This document shows positions 17,914 through 26,682 of a stretch of DNA of 64,000 nt, one piece after another (positions within the stretch are counted from its first letter, which is position 1; every line of letters begins with the position of its first letter). The stretch comes from Clostridiaceae bacterium (GTDB lineage Bacteria; Bacillota; Clostridia; Lachnospirales; Lachnospiraceae), in NCBI GenBank assembly GCA_902363735.1, contig CABJBA010000003.1, positions 62,001-126,000 of the forward strand, written 5' to 3'. The translations under genes and the position numbers were made by a program. The notes under the pieces were generated by a model. That model was not told where the DNA came from, ran no database searches, and saw only the letters and a list, made by a program, of their open reading frames with translations.

Positions 17914-19324
17914 ATTGTATCTCCTTTCCTCTTTCCTGCCCGTCTTCCCGGCATAGAGGCATACCCGCAAGGGTGTTCAATTCGTATCCTTCATAAGAAG
18001 CTTCATTTTCTCCTACAGGCCCCAAAACCGCCTGAACAAAATCCTGACCGCTTGATTTTACAATATCTACCTGTACTTGTAAAGCCTTTTGTACATCCTG
18101 ACGGGTCAAATCGTCAAGAAACACTTCTTCTCCGCTGCGGAACATGCATTCCGGAAGCAAAAGCCTTTCTCCTATTTTTTTTCCTGAAAGCTGCTTAATC
18201 AGATCCTGTCCCGTAATCAATCCTGCCACCGTAATGTGTTCTCCGAAGAAAACATTATTAATAGTATATACACGAATGGTCAGACCAGGATATTTCTTGC
18301 GGACCAGCTGGCTGTGGTTTTCAATAAAGGGGGCGGCCAATTTTCCTGTTGCAATGGAAATTTCTCCCTTGCGGCTGTCTCCTTCCAGACTATTTAAAGC
18401 CGTTTCAATCTCTTCTTCCAAAAGCCGGAGCATTCCAACTCCATTTTCAAGCTGAATGTATCCGTCGTAGCGGCGCTCTTCCGGAATCGGCAGCCCGGCC
18501 AGAATATAAAATTCATCGCTGGCATGGATGAAATGGCTTCCATGGGCCTTATACAGCTTTTCCTGCCACTGTTCCACAATCCTTAAACAATTCCTGGCAT
18601 CTTCCCCTGTCATTGCTTCAAGAGGATATAAGCCCTCTCTGTGCTTGGATACGCCTACAGGCACCACTGAAACGCTTTCCATAAAGGGAATATATTCAGA
18701 TAAATCCCTGATGGTCCGCTCCAGCTCCTTTCCGTCATTGACTCCTTTGCACAGCACGATTTGCCCATTCATGGGGATTTCCGCTTCATAAAGCCTGCGG
18801 ATCTTTTCCAGGGCTTCTCCTGCAAACCGGTTGTGAAGCATCTGGCACCTTAACTCAGGGTTAGTGGTGTGGACCGAAATATTGATAGGCGCTAATTTAA
18901 ATTTGATGATCCGTTCAATATCATGGTCACTCATATTGGTCAGAGTCACATAATTTCCCTGCAAAAAGGAAAGTCTGGAATCATCATCTTTAAAATAAAG
19001 AGTTTCCCTCATCCCCGGAGGCATCTGGTCTATAAAGCAGAAAATACACTTATTTCTGCAGGAACGGTATTCACTCATCAAGCCGTTATCAAAGGTGATT
19101 CCCAGATCTTCAAACTGATTTTCTATCTCCAGTTCCCATTCTTCTCCGTTTTGCTTTCGCACCACCATGAGAATGGCTTCGCTGTTCATATAGTATTCAT
19201 AGTCAAAAATATCTTCCAGTTCATGTCCGTCTATGGACAGAACTTCATCTCCAGGCTCCAGCTCCAGCTGTTCCGCAATGGAACCGGAAGCGATTTCTTT
19301 TATGGTGTGCCCTTTTTTGTTCAT
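17906..19324 (-). CDS. DUF512 protein: PDZ-like plus radical-SAM-like domain
   Basis: A 472-residue protein of the DUF512 family. Residues 5-60 resemble a PDZ domain ([18 protein letters not shown]). Next comes a cysteine cluster [12 protein letters not shown] near residues 88-99, of the CxxxCxxC radical SAM type, then a TIM-barrel-like region ([12 protein letters not shown]) and the DUF512 C-terminal domain (about 280-440). The family is widespread in anaerobic Firmicutes and usually precedes der, as here, overlapping it by 8 bases. Its reaction is unknown; the der linkage hints at a role near ribosome or tRNA maturation, which is inference. Confidence 0.88.
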   Translation of the reverse strand: MNKKGHTIKEIASGSIAEQLELEPGDEVLSIDGHELEDIFDYEYYMNSEAILMVVRKQNGEEWELEIENQFEDLGITFDNGLMSEYRSCRNKCIFCFIDQMPPGMRETLYFKDDDSRLSFLQGNYVTLTNMSDHDIERIIKFKLAPINISVHTTNPELRCQMLHNRFAGEALEKIRRLYEAEIPMNGQIVLCKGVNDGKELERTIRDLSEYIPFMESVSVVPVGVSKHREGLYPLEAMTGEDARNCLRIVEQWQEKLYKAHGSHFIHASDEFYILAGLPIPEERRYDGYIQLENGVGMLRLLEEEIETALNSLEGDSRKGEISIATGKLAAPFIENHSQLVRKKYPGLTIRVYTINNVFFGEHITVAGLITGQDLIKQLSGKKIGERLLLPECMFRSGEEVFLDDLTRQDVQKALQVQVDIVKSSGQDFVQAVLGPVGENEASYEGYELNTLAGMPLCREDGQERGKEIQYE

Positions 19325-19471
19325 TATTTCTTTACCTTTCTGTAACTGCGATCTATATCAATGAATGTAATCATTCGCACTGGTATTATATAATAACACT
19401 CTATGGAAATGCAAACAAAAATTGCCATTCCCCTGTTTTTTGTTTTTTTCACTAAAATGTGACAAAGGCTA

Positions 19472-19501
19472 TTGACGCATTCTGTCAATCAATGGTATAA
19501 A
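19472..19501 (+). promoter_or_regulatory. Sigma-A promoter of prs
   Basis: Plus strand TTGACG, 18-base spacer, TATAAA. It is followed by about 60 bases to the ATG. The rest of the divergent region 19325-19567 is AT-rich; no purine operator or riboswitch was recognised in it. Confidence 0.7.
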
Positions 19502-19567
19502 GGGATGTAAGATTATAAACAGGCAGTTTTAACGCTGGCTGTTCATTTTTATGGAGGAATCTTTGTC

Positions 19568-20752
19568 ATGGCAAATGATTATGTTTTTAACGACCGGCTT
19601 CCTGTAGGTCCTTTAAAGATCGCAGCGCTGGAAAGCTGCAGGGAGCTGGCCACGAAAGTGAATGACCACATTGTGGCTTTCCGCAGGAATGATATCAAAG
19701 AGCTTACCCGCCGGGAGGCCGATCTTCATTACCGCGGATATGATATTGACTCCTATCTGCTGAAATGTGAGTGTCCCCGTTTTGGAAGCGGAGAGGCAAA
19801 GGGAATCATCAGGGAGTCCGTCCGGGGTACGGATATTTTCGCAATGGTGGATGTGACTAATCACAGCATCCCCTATACGGTCAACGGTTATACAAACCAT
19901 ATGTCTCCCGACGACCATTTTCAGGATTTAAAGCGGATTCTCGGCGCATGCAGCGCCACTGCCCACAGGGTAAGCGTTATTATGCCCTTTTTATATGAGA
20001 GCCGACAGCACAAAAGATCAAAACGGGAGTCCTTGGACTGCGCCATGGCTTTAGAGGAAATGGTGAACATGGGAGTAAGCAATATCATTACCTTTGACGC
20101 CCATGACCCCAGAGTCCAGAACGCCATTCCTTTAAACGGCTTTGACAACTTCATGCCCACCTATCAGTTTGTCAAGGCAGTGTTAAAGTATTATCCCGAC
20201 TTAAAGATTGACAAAGAGAACTTAATGGTCATCAGCCCTGATGAGGGTGCTATGGACCGGGCTGTATATCTGGCAAACAATTTAAGCGTTGACATGGGCA
20301 TGTTCTACAAGAGAAGGGATTATTCCCAGGTCATTGGCGGACGCAATCCCATTGTTGCACATGAATTTTTAGGTTCCTCTGTCGAAGGCAAGACTGTTCT
20401 CATTGTGGACGATATGATTTCCTCCGGTGAAAGTATGTTGGATACAGCAAGAGAGTTAAAAGAAAGAAAAGCCGATAAGGTCATTGTCTGCTGTACCTTT
20501 GGATTATTTACAAACGGACTTGAAAAATTTGATGAGTTTTACAGTAAAGGTTATATCGACTGTGTGGTAACCACCAACTTAAACTACCGTCCTAAAGAAC
20601 TGTTTGAAAAGGAATGGTATGTAGAGGCCGATGTCAGCAAATACATGGCTGCCGTTGTGAATTCCTTAAATCACGACGTATCCATCAGCACAGCCCTTTC
20701 TTCTACGGATAAAATACAGAAGCTTTTAAAGAAATATTCCGCGCGTTTATAA
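19568..20752 (+). CDS. prs: Ribose-phosphate pyrophosphokinase, long clostridial form
   Basis: A 394-residue PRPP synthetase-type protein. Recognisable parts are the flexible-loop region SRQHKRSKRES (145-155), the ribose-phosphate/metal site FDAHDP (176-181) and the PRPP loop VLIVDDMISSGESM (277-290). Classical bacterial Prs is about 315 residues; here about 70-80 residues are added, mainly at the N-terminus and between the first strands, so it belongs to a longer, less studied clade. GGAGGAATC precedes the ATG. It is one of only two plus-strand genes, with its own promoter and terminator. It supplies PRPP for nucleotide, His and Trp synthesis. Confidence 0.88.
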   Translation: MANDYVFNDRLPVGPLKIAALESCRELATKVNDHIVAFRRNDIKELTRREADLHYRGYDIDSYLLKCECPRFGSGEAKGIIRESVRGTDIFAMVDVTNHSIPYTVNGYTNHMSPDDHFQDLKRILGACSATAHRVSVIMPFLYESRQHKRSKRESLDCAMALEEMVNMGVSNIITFDAHDPRVQNAIPLNGFDNFMPTYQFVKAVLKYYPDLKIDKENLMVISPDEGAMDRAVYLANNLSVDMGMFYKRRDYSQVIGGRNPIVAHEFLGSSVEGKTVLIVDDMISSGESMLDTARELKERKADKVIVCCTFGLFTNGLEKFDEFYSKGYIDCVVTTNLNYRPKELFEKEWYVEADVSKYMAAVVNSLNHDVSISTALSSTDKIQKLLKKYSARL

Positions 20753-20762
20753 TACTTAAAAT

Positions 20763-20795
20763 AAGGCAGTTCCTACTGGGAACTGCCTTATTTTT
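20763..20795 (+). terminator. Terminator of prs, possibly bidirectional
   Basis: AAGGCAGTTCC, five-base loop, GGAACTGCCTT, then ATTTTTAT. A weaker T run on the minus side (ATTTTAAG) may also serve pgeF, whose stop codon is at 20799. Confidence 0.88.
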
Positions 20796-20798
20796 ATC

Positions 20799-21650
20799 CT
20801 AAGGAATCAAACTTAAAAATGCGCCTAAATTTCCCCTTTCATCTCCTGTAACGCGGTGGGAAAACAAATAATCCGGATTGCAACGGGTACAGATATCCGT
20901 AATCTGAATATGCTCCTTTTCTACTCCGGCTTCCCGAAGCACAATCTCATTGGCTCTCCAAAGATTCAGTAAATACTTTCCGTTCCCCTGATCCTCCAGA
21001 ATCTCTGCCCGGTAATTCTTGTCAAACCCTTTCATAAACTCTGCGGCCACCTCACTACCTACTTCATAGCAATCTTTGCAGATGCTGGGACCGATGCAGG
21101 CAATGATATCCTCTGGCCTTGATCCAAAGGCTTCTCCCATCTTCTTTACGGTCACCTCTCCTATACGGCTTACCGTCCCTCTCCAGCCTGAATGGCTGAG
21201 TCCAATGGCCTTATGAACCGGGTCCAGGAAGTAAAGAGGAACACAGTCAGCATAAAAGGTAACTAAAGTAATTCCCGGAACATTGGTGATCAGGCCATCC
21301 ACATCCTTATAGTCCCTCTCCTTTGTAATCCCTTTTCCGGCATCCGCCTCCGTCACTATACGCACACTTGTCGTGTGAGTCTGGTAGGACAAAACCATTC
21401 TTTCCACGTCGACGCCTAATGATCCTGCCATTCTTTTGTAATTTTCCATTACATGATCCGGGTTGTCTCCTCTGGTAAATGTCAGATTCATAGTCGCAAA
21501 CTTTCCCTGGCTGACTCCACCCAGTTTAGTTGAAAAGCCCTGTTTGACCAAGCCGGATTCTTCCAGAACAGAAAAAGACAGGTAAGGGTTCAGGCCTTCC
21601 GTCTTATAATCCAAGGTCTTTTTACCCCTGCGCTTCCATATGTCGTTCAT
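20799..21650 (-). CDS. pgeF: Laccase-domain purine nucleoside phosphorylase/deaminase (YfiH family)
   Basis: A 283-residue protein of the YfiH/LACC1 (polyphenol oxidoreductase laccase domain) family. The conserved His-Cys metal signature is present: QTHTTSVRIV, DCVPLYFLDP, GLSHSGWRGTVSR and CIGPSICKDCYEVG, with a late CTRCNPDYLFSHR. Relatives convert purine nucleosides or edit the MurNAc-pentapeptide in wall synthesis (E. coli PgeF); which activity applies here is not clear. GGAGGTATGACGG precedes the ATG. It is the last gene of the ylxM-to-pgeF cluster, 15 bases after yraN. Confidence 0.9.
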   Translation of the reverse strand: MNDIWKRRGKKTLDYKTEGLNPYLSFSVLEESGLVKQGFSTKLGGVSQGKFATMNLTFTRGDNPDHVMENYKRMAGSLGVDVERMVLSYQTHTTSVRIVTEADAGKGITKERDYKDVDGLITNVPGITLVTFYADCVPLYFLDPVHKAIGLSHSGWRGTVSRIGEVTVKKMGEAFGSRPEDIIACIGPSICKDCYEVGSEVAAEFMKGFDKNYRAEILEDQGNGKYLLNLWRANEIVLREAGVEKEHIQITDICTRCNPDYLFSHRVTGDERGNLGAFLSLIP

Positions 21651-21665
21651 CCGTCATACCTCCGT

Positions 21666-22010
21666 CTAAAATGCATCCTTAATAAGCCGGATATCCTGGC
21701 CCAATATAGCAACCACGTCAAACCGGCAGGCAACATCTTCTCCCAGGCCATGGCAAAATAAATATCCTCTGGCCCCGTTTCTGATCCTTCTCTGCTTACG
21801 GCCATGGACAGCCTCTGCCGGATCTCCTTTTTCTGAATTTGCCCGGTATTTCACTTCTACGAAAACCAGGTATCTTCCATCCTTTGCAACAATATCAATT
21901 TCTCCCAACCGATCCCTGTAATTCCGTTCCAGAATCAGATACCCAGCGGCCTGCAAATAGGTGGCTGCCATTTCTTCAAACTGATTTCCGACCTGCCTTG
22001 AATTTTTCAA
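21666..22010 (-). CDS. yraN: UPF0102 (YraN) endonuclease-like protein
   Basis: A 114-residue protein of the UPF0102 family with the restriction-endonuclease-like signature GEIDIVAKDGRYLVFVEVKYR (E, D and ExK residues near 35-55). No ATG fits well: the ATG at 22094 lies 53 bases inside rnhB and adds 28 unconserved residues. I choose the TTG at 22010 because GGGGGA stands five bases before it and the protein then begins KNSRQVGNQFEEMAATYL as the family does. It always sits beside rnhB in Firmicutes, as here. Function unproven. Confidence 0.82.
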   Translation of the reverse strand: MKNSRQVGNQFEEMAATYLQAAGYLILERNYRDRLGEIDIVAKDGRYLVFVEVKYRANSEKGDPAEAVHGRKQRRIRNGARGYLFCHGLGEDVACRFDVVAILGQDIRLIKDAF

Positions 22011-22041
22011 CCCAATCCCCCATAAACAAAAGTTTCTGCAA

Positions 22042-22683
22042 TTATTTAATAAAATTTTTAATAAAACTTCGCCGGTGGATAGGACAAGGACCAAGTTGCT
22101 TTAAAGCTGCTATATGGACAGCCGTCCCATAGCCTTTATTCTTTGCAAATCCGTATTCCGGAAACAGCTTGTCATATTCCACCATCATTCTGTCCCTGGT
22201 CACTTTTGCCAGAACACTGGCCGCAGCAATTGATACGCTCTTTGCATCTCCCTTAATTATGGGAACCTGGGAAATGGTGACTTCAGGAATAGTGACCGCA
22301 TCATTTAAAAGAACTTCAGGCACTGTTTTTAAGTCTCTTATGGCCCGCCTCATTGCTTCATAAGTGGCCTGCAAAATATTGATTTCATCAATAACGTCTG
22401 CTCCTACCACTCCGATTGAGAAGGCAATTGCTTTTTCCCTGATTTCATCAAATAAAGCTTCCCGACGTTTTTCTGTCAGTTTCTTTGAATCATTTAAAAA
22501 CAGCAGTTCACAGTGCCTGGGCAAAATCACCGCTCCTGCCACCACCGGACCGGAAAGGGGACCCCGCCCCACTTCGTCAATACCGCAGACAGCAATATGT
22601 TCCTCATACTGATATTCAAATTCTTTCATCTTCTCCAGACGTTCCCGCTCTGCCTGAAGCTTTTCTGGGCTTAATTTTCTCAT
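22042..22683 (-). CDS. rnhB: Ribonuclease HII
   Basis: A 213-residue enzyme that removes misincorporated ribonucleotides and RNA from RNA-DNA duplexes. The signature GIDEVGRGPLSGPVVAGAV (D36, E37 approximately) and the later LNDSKKLTEKRRE, KGDAKSVSIAAASVLAKV and DKLFPEYGFAKNKGYG blocks are all intact. CGGAGTGCACAC precedes the ATG. It is separated from rbgA by a GC-rich palindrome at 22708-22732, so it may be partly uncoupled from the upstream genes. Confidence 0.97.
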   Translation of the reverse strand: MRKLSPEKLQAERERLEKMKEFEYQYEEHIAVCGIDEVGRGPLSGPVVAGAVILPRHCELLFLNDSKKLTEKRREALFDEIREKAIAFSIGVVGADVIDEINILQATYEAMRRAIRDLKTVPEVLLNDAVTIPEVTISQVPIIKGDAKSVSIAAASVLAKVTRDRMMVEYDKLFPEYGFAKNKGYGTAVHIAALKQLGPCPIHRRSFIKNFIK

Positions 22684-22707
22684 GTGTGCACTCCGTTTAT
22701 CAAAGAA

Positions 22708-22732
22708 GGCCGGCCCTTTTAAAGGGCCGGCC
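22708..22732 (-). terminator. GC-rich palindrome between rbgA and rnhB, weak terminator
   Basis: GGCCGGCCCTTT and AAAGGGCCGGCC are exact inverted repeats separated by one base. On minus the stem is followed by TTCTTTG, a poor T run, so partial termination or transcript-end stabilisation is more likely than full stop. Confidence 0.6.
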
Positions 22733-22749
22733 CAAATAGTCCTAAATGT

Positions 22750-23595
22750 CTATGACTGGGGCGGAAACTCCAGAGTGATTCTTCCCAGCTTTCCGCTTCT
22801 AAAATCGTCAATAAAAATATTGGCTGCCCGGCCTAAGTCCAGCTCCCCGCCCCTTGCAAGGCAGGCTCTCGCCTTGGCAATCTGTCCTAACACCTCTGTA
22901 TTCTCTCCATCAGTGATTCCATACCGTTCAGAAAGCACCTGGGGATATTCATTTTTCAAAAAATGGATCAGTTCTAAAGCCAGTTCATCCTTATTCAATA
23001 TTTCGTCATTGACTGAACCGATAAAAGCCAGACGGATCCCTACCTGCTGATCTTCAAATCTGGGCCATAAAATCCCCGGAGTATCCAGAAGTTCTAAGCT
23101 TTTATTGAGCCTGATCCACTGGTTTCCCTTGGTCACACCAGGCTTATTTCCTGTTTTTGCACAGGCTTTTCCTGCAATGGAATTGATAAAAGTAGACTTT
23201 CCTACATTAGGAATCCCTACAACCATGGCACGGACCGGACGGTTTAAAATCCCTCTTCTGCGATCCCGTTCTATCTTTTCTTTACAAGCTTCCTGCACTA
23301 CACTATTGATCTGTTTTAAGCCGGATCCTGTTTTGGAATTGACTTTGATCACGTGAAAGCCCTGGGCCTCAAAATATGATGCCCATGCGTTGTTATAGCG
23401 CTCATCAGCCAAATCGGATTTATTGAGCAGAACCACACGGCCTTTTCCAGCTCCCAGCTCGTCAATATCCGGATTACGGCTGCTTAACGGGACTCTCGCA
23501 TCCACTAGTTCTATAATCAAATCAATTAATTTAATATCTTCTTTCATTGCTCTTTTAGCTTTGGTCATATGACCTGGATACCATTGTATATTCAT
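22750..23595 (-). CDS. rbgA: Ribosome biogenesis GTPase RbgA (YlqF)
   Basis: A 281-residue circularly permuted GTPase needed for late 50S assembly. The G motifs are in permuted order: G4 LNKSDL near 57-62, G1 GIPNVGKSTF near 127-136, G3 DTPG near 173. It starts MNIQWYPGHMTKAKRAMKED, the hallmark of the family; GAGGAATGTT precedes the ATG. It lies 9 bases after lepB and within the conserved rplS-lepB-rbgA-rnhB order. Confidence 0.97.
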   Translation of the reverse strand: MNIQWYPGHMTKAKRAMKEDIKLIDLIIELVDARVPLSSRNPDIDELGAGKGRVVLLNKSDLADERYNNAWASYFEAQGFHVIKVNSKTGSGLKQINSVVQEACKEKIERDRRRGILNRPVRAMVVGIPNVGKSTFINSIAGKACAKTGNKPGVTKGNQWIRLNKSLELLDTPGILWPRFEDQQVGIRLAFIGSVNDEILNKDELALELIHFLKNEYPQVLSERYGITDGENTEVLGQIAKARACLARGGELDLGRAANIFIDDFRSGKLGRITLEFPPQS

Positions 23596-23604
23596 AACAT
23601 TCCT

Positions 23605-24156
23605 CTATTTCGAACGGATTAATTCCATTCTTGAAAATGGTCTCATGCGAAACCATACTTTTCCCTGTATCTGTCTGCCGCTTACATTTCCAATGTTGGA
23701 AAATCGGCTGTCTTCACTGCTGTCTCGGTTATCACCCAGCAAAAAATACTCATCTTCTTCCAGTTTTACAGGCTTTTCCGCAAGTCCTGAAAGGGAAACC
23801 CGCCCCAAACCCTCCGGCTCCTTCAGCTTCTCGCCGTCAATATAGATTTCGTCGTTTTTTATCTGAACCGTTTCTCCCGGCAGACCAATGACTCTTTTTA
23901 CATTCATCTTCTGGTCTTCCCTTTGGAACACCACCACGTCAAATCGGAGAGGACGGCCAAAATCATAAGAAAGCCGGTCCATTAAAACTACATCTTCTGA
24001 TGGCAGAAGCGGGGACATGGAATTACCTGCAATTACAATCTGAGTTCCATAGGCATAAACCAGAAACCATGCAAATGCAATGACCACGATAATGTCAACA
24101 AACCAGTTGACCCAGTTGCGAAGCTTGTTATTATCTTCACTATGATAAAAGTCCAT
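23605..24156 (-). CDS. lepB: Type I signal peptidase
   Basis: A 183-residue membrane protease that cleaves Sec signal peptides outside the membrane. One anchor segment spans about residues 18-38. The catalytic serine is S46 in GNSMSP, and the general-base lysine is K87 in MNVKRVIGLPGE. The C-terminal box LLGDNRDSSEDSR is intact. The ribosome binding site GGGGTG is 8 bases from the ATG. The gap to rplS (24157-24279) holds the rplS terminator and two further hairpins. Confidence 0.97.
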   Translation of the reverse strand: MDFYHSEDNNKLRNWVNWFVDIIVVIAFAWFLVYAYGTQIVIAGNSMSPLLPSEDVVLMDRLSYDFGRPLRFDVVVFQREDQKMNVKRVIGLPGETVQIKNDEIYIDGEKLKEPEGLGRVSLSGLAEKPVKLEEDEYFLLGDNRDSSEDSRFSNIGNVSGRQIQGKVWFRMRPFSRMELIRSK

Positions 24157-24179
24157 CCTTTAAACACCCCACTTAAGGA

Positions 24180-24235
24180 AGTTTGATTCACCAAACTCAA
24201 CCGACGCTATGCATGGTTCCCTAAGTAAACCATGC
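24180..24235 (-). promoter_or_regulatory. Two consecutive hairpins between rplS terminator and lepB
   Basis: Minus strand GCATGGTT...AACCATGC (24235-24211) and AGTTTG...CAAACT (24200-24180 region) follow the rplS terminator and precede lepB. Neither has a T run. They may be processing or read-through structures; nothing in them is recognised as a known riboswitch. Confidence 0.4.
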
Positions 24236-24238
24236 CAA

Positions 24239-24263
24239 GAAAGGGACAATTTGCATTGTCCCT
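24239..24263 (-). terminator. Terminator of rplS
   Basis: Minus strand AGGGACAAT, loop GCAA, ATTGTCCCT then TTCTTGG. Nine paired bases with a short T run, 17 bases after the rplS stop; likely partial, since lepB follows. Confidence 0.7.
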
Positions 24264-24279
24264 CTCAACTGTTCCGGAA

Positions 24280-24627
24280 TTATTTAACCAATTCTTTTAC
24301 CTTGGCAGCTTTACCTACTCTGTCTCTTAAGTAGTACAGTTTTGCTCTTCTTACTTTACCTTTTCTTACAACTTCAACGTTGTCTACAGAAGGGGAATGT
24401 AATGGCCAGGTCTTTTCAACGCCGATGCCGTTAGAATTCTTTCTTACGGTAAAGGTTTCTCTTGCGCCGCCGTTCTGTCTCTTGATGACAGTTCCTTCAA
24501 AAATCTGGATTCTTTCACGGGTTCCCTCTTTGATCTTGTTGTATACCTTAACAGTATCTCCAACATGGAACACGGGTACGGACTGCTTTAACTGTGCTGC
24601 TTCGATTTTCTTAATAATTTCGTTCAT
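24280..24627 (-). CDS. rplS: 50S ribosomal protein L19
   Basis: A 115-residue ribosomal protein at the 30S-50S interface. The start ATG at 24627 ([20 protein letters not shown]) follows AAGGAGGTTCACACA; the longer reading frame upstream is not coding. Family blocks [30 protein letters not shown] and the basic tail [19 protein letters not shown] are present. It is the usual end of the rpsP-khpA-rimM-trmD-rplS group. Confidence 0.98.
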   Translation of the reverse strand: MNEIIKKIEAAQLKQSVPVFHVGDTVKVYNKIKEGTRERIQIFEGTVIKRQNGGARETFTVRKNSNGIGVEKTWPLHSPSVDNVEVVRKGKVRRAKLYYLRDRVGKAAKVKELVK

Positions 24628-24766
24628 TGTGTGAACCTCCTTGATTTTATTTGATGTTCTTAATACTTCATATTGAAATCCGTAACAGAGGACCATCTCC
24701 TTTTCATCACAACATTCTGTATTCTAACATAAAGGGCTCTGGAATGCAAGTCCTTTCAGGAATAAA

Positions 24767-25513
24767 TTATTCTCTGTTTTCCAGTTCTTCTTCCAGTTTT
24801 TTTAAATATTCCGCTTCTTTTTTTGTCAGGACAGCTTCCTTTAAAAGATCAGGCCTCCGCTCTAAAGTCCGCTTAATGGATTGCTCTCTCCTCCAGATAT
24901 CAATGTTTTTATGATGACCTGATAAGAGGACTTCAGGAACCTGCAGTCCCCTGTATTCCTCAGGCCTGGTATACTGGGGATATTCCAGCAGGTTATCATG
25001 AAAAGATTCAAACTCAGCAGAAACATCGTTATTTAAAACACCGGGAATCAGTCTGGAAATGCAGTCAATCATCACCATGGCAGGAAGTTCTCCTCCTGTC
25101 AGTACATAATCACCGACAGAGAGATAATCCGTGGCAATCAGCTCCAAAGCCCTTTCGTCAATGCCTTCATAATGGCCGCACAGAAAAACAAGATCTTCTT
25201 CTCTTGAAAGTTCCTCTGCAATCTTCTGATTAAAAACCTTTCCCTGAGGGGTCATATAGATAACACGGGGCCTTTTTTCCAGCTTCCCGCACAATTCCTC
25301 ATAGGCATCACAAATTGCCATAGGCTGCATCACCATTCCGGCACCGCCTCCGTATGGATAATCATCCACCCTGCGGTGCTTGTCAGAGGAATATTCCCGG
25401 ATGTCAATGGCTTCAATAGAGAGAAGTCCTTTTTCCGCCGCCCTTCCGATAATACTGGTATTTAAGCCGTTTAAAACCATATCAGGAAACAAGGTTAATA
25501 TGTGATAATTCAT
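24767..25513 (-). CDS. trmD: tRNA (guanine-37-N1)-methyltransferase
   Basis: A 248-residue SPOUT methyltransferase that makes m1G37 in tRNAs and prevents +1 frameshifting. The knot region shows FLCGHYEGIDERALELI and LSVGDYVLTGGELPAMVMID, with the active aspartate in the C-terminal part (PEEYRGLQVPEVLLSGHH). It starts MNYHILTLFPDM, close to the family consensus. It lies 20 bases after rimM. Confidence 0.98.
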   Translation of the reverse strand: MNYHILTLFPDMVLNGLNTSIIGRAAEKGLLSIEAIDIREYSSDKHRRVDDYPYGGGAGMVMQPMAICDAYEELCGKLEKRPRVIYMTPQGKVFNQKIAEELSREEDLVFLCGHYEGIDERALELIATDYLSVGDYVLTGGELPAMVMIDCISRLIPGVLNNDVSAEFESFHDNLLEYPQYTRPEEYRGLQVPEVLLSGHHKNIDIWRREQSIKRTLERRPDLLKEAVLTKKEAEYLKKLEEELENRE

Positions 25514-25533
25514 TTTTTCATCCGCTCCCTATT

Positions 25534-26043
25534 TTAATCCAGAAGTCCGTCCATGATATGAACCTTTATAATTCCTGTTTCCAGGTCCACATGTAACACA
25601 CATTCCTTAATGGCTGGAAGCAGAACTTCCTTCCCTGACTTGGTTTTTACCTCATAGACATCATTTGCACCAGTCTTGATTACATCTGTCAGAGTTCCGA
25701 ATTCCTCCCCATCTTCTGTAACCACCATAAGTCCGATTAAGTCAGCAATGAAATTTTCATCCGGTCCAAGCTTCACTGCCTGTTCCCTGGTGACCAGCAA
25801 ATCTTTACCCTTGTATTTTTCAATGTCATCGAGAGAGTCATATCCATCGAATTTAAGAATCGCCATATTCTTAAAATATTTCACGGTCTGGATTTCCAGT
25901 TCCATATGCTCCCTGCCTGTATCAAGAATCACTTTTTTTAAAGTATTAAAACGTTTTACATCATCAGTAGTTGGATAGACCTTAACCTCTCCCTTCAACC
26001 CATGGGTGGAGGCGATCACACCGACTCTCAATAAATTTTCCAT
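25534..26043 (-). CDS. rimM: Ribosome maturation factor RimM
   Basis: A 169-residue 30S maturation factor binding S19. The N-terminal RimM barrel (residues 1-85, [20 protein letters not shown]) and C-terminal PRC-barrel (from about 95, [19 protein letters not shown]) are both complete. AAGGAGAGACAA precedes the ATG. A terminator-like hairpin stands between khpA and this gene. Confidence 0.97.
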   Translation of the reverse strand: MENLLRVGVIASTHGLKGEVKVYPTTDDVKRFNTLKKVILDTGREHMELEIQTVKYFKNMAILKFDGYDSLDDIEKYKGKDLLVTREQAVKLGPDENFIADLIGLMVVTEDGEEFGTLTDVIKTGANDVYEVKTKSGKEVLLPAIKECVLHVDLETGIIKVHIMDGLLD

Positions 26044-26070
26044 TTGTCTCTCCTTATTTTATTAGAGAAG

Positions 26071-26102
26071 GAAAAGACCGCCTTCCCAACTGGCCGGCGG
26101 TC
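26071..26102 (-). terminator. Terminator or attenuator between khpA and rimM
   Basis: Minus strand GACCGCC, 13-base loop, GGCGGTC, then TTTTCC. It lies inside the ribosomal cluster, so it probably attenuates rimM-trmD relative to rpsP. Confidence 0.65.
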
Positions 26103-26108
26103 TTGACA

Positions 26109-26336
26109 TTACTGAATTTCTACAGTAACCTTTTTATCTTCTTTGGAAGCTGCTGCTTTTACAACAGAACGGATTGCTTTTGCAATACGACCCTGCTTGC
26201 CGATGACCTTGCCCATATCGGAAGGCGCTACCGTAAGTTCGAGAATAATTTCATCGCCCTTTACAGTTTCAGCCACAACAACCTGATCCGGATTATCAAC
26301 CAGAGCTCTTGCAATCACTTCTACTAATTCTTTCAT
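26109..26336 (-). CDS. khpA: KH-domain RNA-binding protein KhpA
   Basis: A 75-residue single KH domain protein (YlqC/KhpA) that binds RNA and pairs with KhpB in Firmicutes to affect cell division and elongation. The GxxG loop IGKQGRIAKAIRSVV is intact. The ATG at 26336 has GAGAGGTGAAGCGT before it; an in-frame ATG three codons upstream is less well placed. It lies 15 bases after rpsP. Confidence 0.95.
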   Translation of the reverse strand: MKELVEVIARALVDNPDQVVVAETVKGDEIILELTVAPSDMGKVIGKQGRIAKAIRSVVKAAASKEDKKVTVEIQ

Positions 26337-26351
26337 ACGCTTCACCTCTCA

Positions 26352-26594
26352 CTACTGGATACCGGCGATCTTTAAAAGCTTGCTTACAACTTCTGTTGGC
26401 TGTGCACCTGTTGCTAACCATTTCTTAGCATTTTCTTCATCAAACTTGATTACGCTTGGTTCTGTGGTTGGATCATAGTAACCAATTTCTTCGATGAATC
26501 TGCCGTCTCTTGGAGATCTGGAATCTGCAACTACAATTCTATAGAAAGGAGCCTTCTTCTGACCCATTCTTTTTAATCTCATCTTTACTGCCAT
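26352..26594 (-). CDS. rpsP: 30S ribosomal protein S16
   Basis: An 80-residue ribosomal protein beginning [20 protein letters not shown], followed by [22 protein letters not shown], the S16 signature. The ATG at 26594 follows AAGGAGGTGAATTTCACA. It follows ffh by about 88 bases and heads the ribosomal part of the group. Confidence 0.98.
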   Translation of the reverse strand: MAVKMRLKRMGQKKAPFYRIVVADSRSPRDGRFIEEIGYYDPTTEPSVIKFDEENAKKWLATGAQPTEVVSKLLKIAGIQ

Positions 26595-26682
26595 TGTGAA
26601 ATTCACCTCCTTAAATCATGGATTTCTGAAACTAATCTATAGCTAACGCAGTAATCTGCCTTGCTAACATCATAAGTTAAAA

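Noticed and set aside
22708..22732. GC-rich palindrome as an origin or recombination site
   Set aside because: It is placed between two cotranscribed genes and reads as a hairpin; no iterons or recombinase gene nearby.
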